Below, piece by piece: positions 5,867-6,063 of a DNA stretch of 6,063 nt. A program made the translations under genes and the position numbers. The stretch covers positions 1 through 6,063 of the forward strand of contig DAOWLV010000213.1 of the NCBI GenBank assembly GCA_030643455.1, written 5' to 3'. This stretch comes from Candidatus Krumholzibacteriia bacterium (GTDB lineage: Bacteria > Krumholzibacteriota > Krumholzibacteriia > LZORAL124-64-63). How positions within the stretch are numbered: position 1 is the stretch's first letter; each line of letters opens with the position of its first letter. The notes under the pieces are model-generated. The model saw only the letters and a program-made list of their open reading frames with translations. It made no database searches and was not told where the DNA came from.

Positions 5867-6063
5867 ATGAAACTCGACTCCGACATTTGCTACCACGCCG
5901 TAAAAAGCCGCGACCCCCGTTTCGACGGCCGGTTCTTCACCGGAGTGAAGACCACCGGAATCTACTGCCGTCCCGTGTGTCCAGCGACGACCCCCCACCG
6001 CAAGAACGTGGAATTCTACCGGTGCGCCGCCGCGGCTGAAAAGGCCGGTTTTCGGCCCTGCAA
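5867..6063 (+). CDS. Ada-type DNA repair protein, N-terminal methyl-phosphotriester domain (3' truncated)
   Basis: Sixty-five complete codons are visible before the window ends. The protein shows the Ada zinc-binding domain: CYHAVKSRDPRFDGRFFTGV (8-27), TTGIYCRPVCPA (29-40), NVEFY (47-51) and AAAAEKAGFRPC (54-65). Three of the four expected zinc Cys are present (C34, C38, C65); the fourth lies past the edge. By analogy with E. coli Ada C38, C34 would take the methyl group from DNA methyl-phosphotriesters, turning the protein into an activator of alkylation-repair genes. The missing part probably carries an AraC-type helix-turn-helix, followed by a methyltransferase (Ada) or an AlkA-type 3-methyladenine glycosylase (Ada-AlkA fusion). 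The LD.D.CY.A..SRD.RFDGRFF opening recalls the fusion type, but this cannot be settled. ATG 5867 is the only candidate start: an in-frame TAG lies at 5855-5857. AGGGG (5861-5865) is one base from the ATG, too close to be a normal ribosome binding site. Confidence 0.92.
   Translation, partial: MKLDSDICYHAVKSRDPRFDGRFFTGVKTTGIYCRPVCPATTPHRKNVEFYRCAAAAEKAGFRPC

Noticed and set aside
5720..5998. A 92-codon minus-strand ORF antisense to the Ada start
   Set aside because: It overlaps the clear Ada zinc domain on the other strand and has no motif. The neighbouring Doc-like frame explains the region better, though weakly.

Overview
This is a GC-rich stretch of chromosome-like DNA from a diderm (Gram-negative) bacterium. 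The outer-membrane beta-barrel protein at the left edge supports a diderm host. That barrel resembles the PorV/UPF0164 type and the SulP protein has a C-terminal rhodanese extension, which would fit an FCB-group-like or related uncultured lineage. No marker gene here fixes the taxonomy. There are no rRNA or tRNA genes, CRISPR arrays, insertion sequences or phage genes.

Layout. (1) At 1-764 (+) lies the 3' end of an outer-membrane barrel gene. (2) It converges, across only 18 bases, on a two-gene minus-strand operon. In transcription order this is a GlpX-like class II fructose-1,6-bisphosphatase homologue (3925-2930), then a SulP-family anion transporter with STAS and rhodanese domains (2933-783). 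The two genes share a four-base GTGA stop/start overlap. (3) A 135-base divergent intergenic region (3926-4060) carries a plausible sigma70-type promoter for the operon and a weaker one for the opposite gene. (4) At 4061-5638 (+) is a polytopic membrane protein that looks like an uncharacterised GT-C-type glycosyltransferase. (5) At 5639-5866 is a gap of 228 bases. It contains a short minus-strand ORF that may be the decayed start of a Doc-type toxin gene, and a weak terminator-like hairpin. (6) From 5867 to the window end (+) is the start of an Ada-type methyl-phosphotriester repair protein, cut by the window edge.

How the genes work together. Only the glpX-like/sulP pair shows real evidence of joint expression. 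Both proteins carry substitutions at family active-site positions. The GlpX-like protein has Asn for one metal-binding Asp and lacks the usual acidic loop. The rhodanese domain has Ser where the catalytic Cys should be. The pair may therefore be a specialised or regulatory version of familiar parts rather than a textbook phosphatase and transporter. The other genes look like unrelated neighbours: outer-membrane protein, envelope glycosylation and alkylation repair. I see no convincing complete novel multi-gene system. The most interesting leads are the coupled pair with altered active sites, the orphan GT-C-like protein, and the possible toxin remnant.
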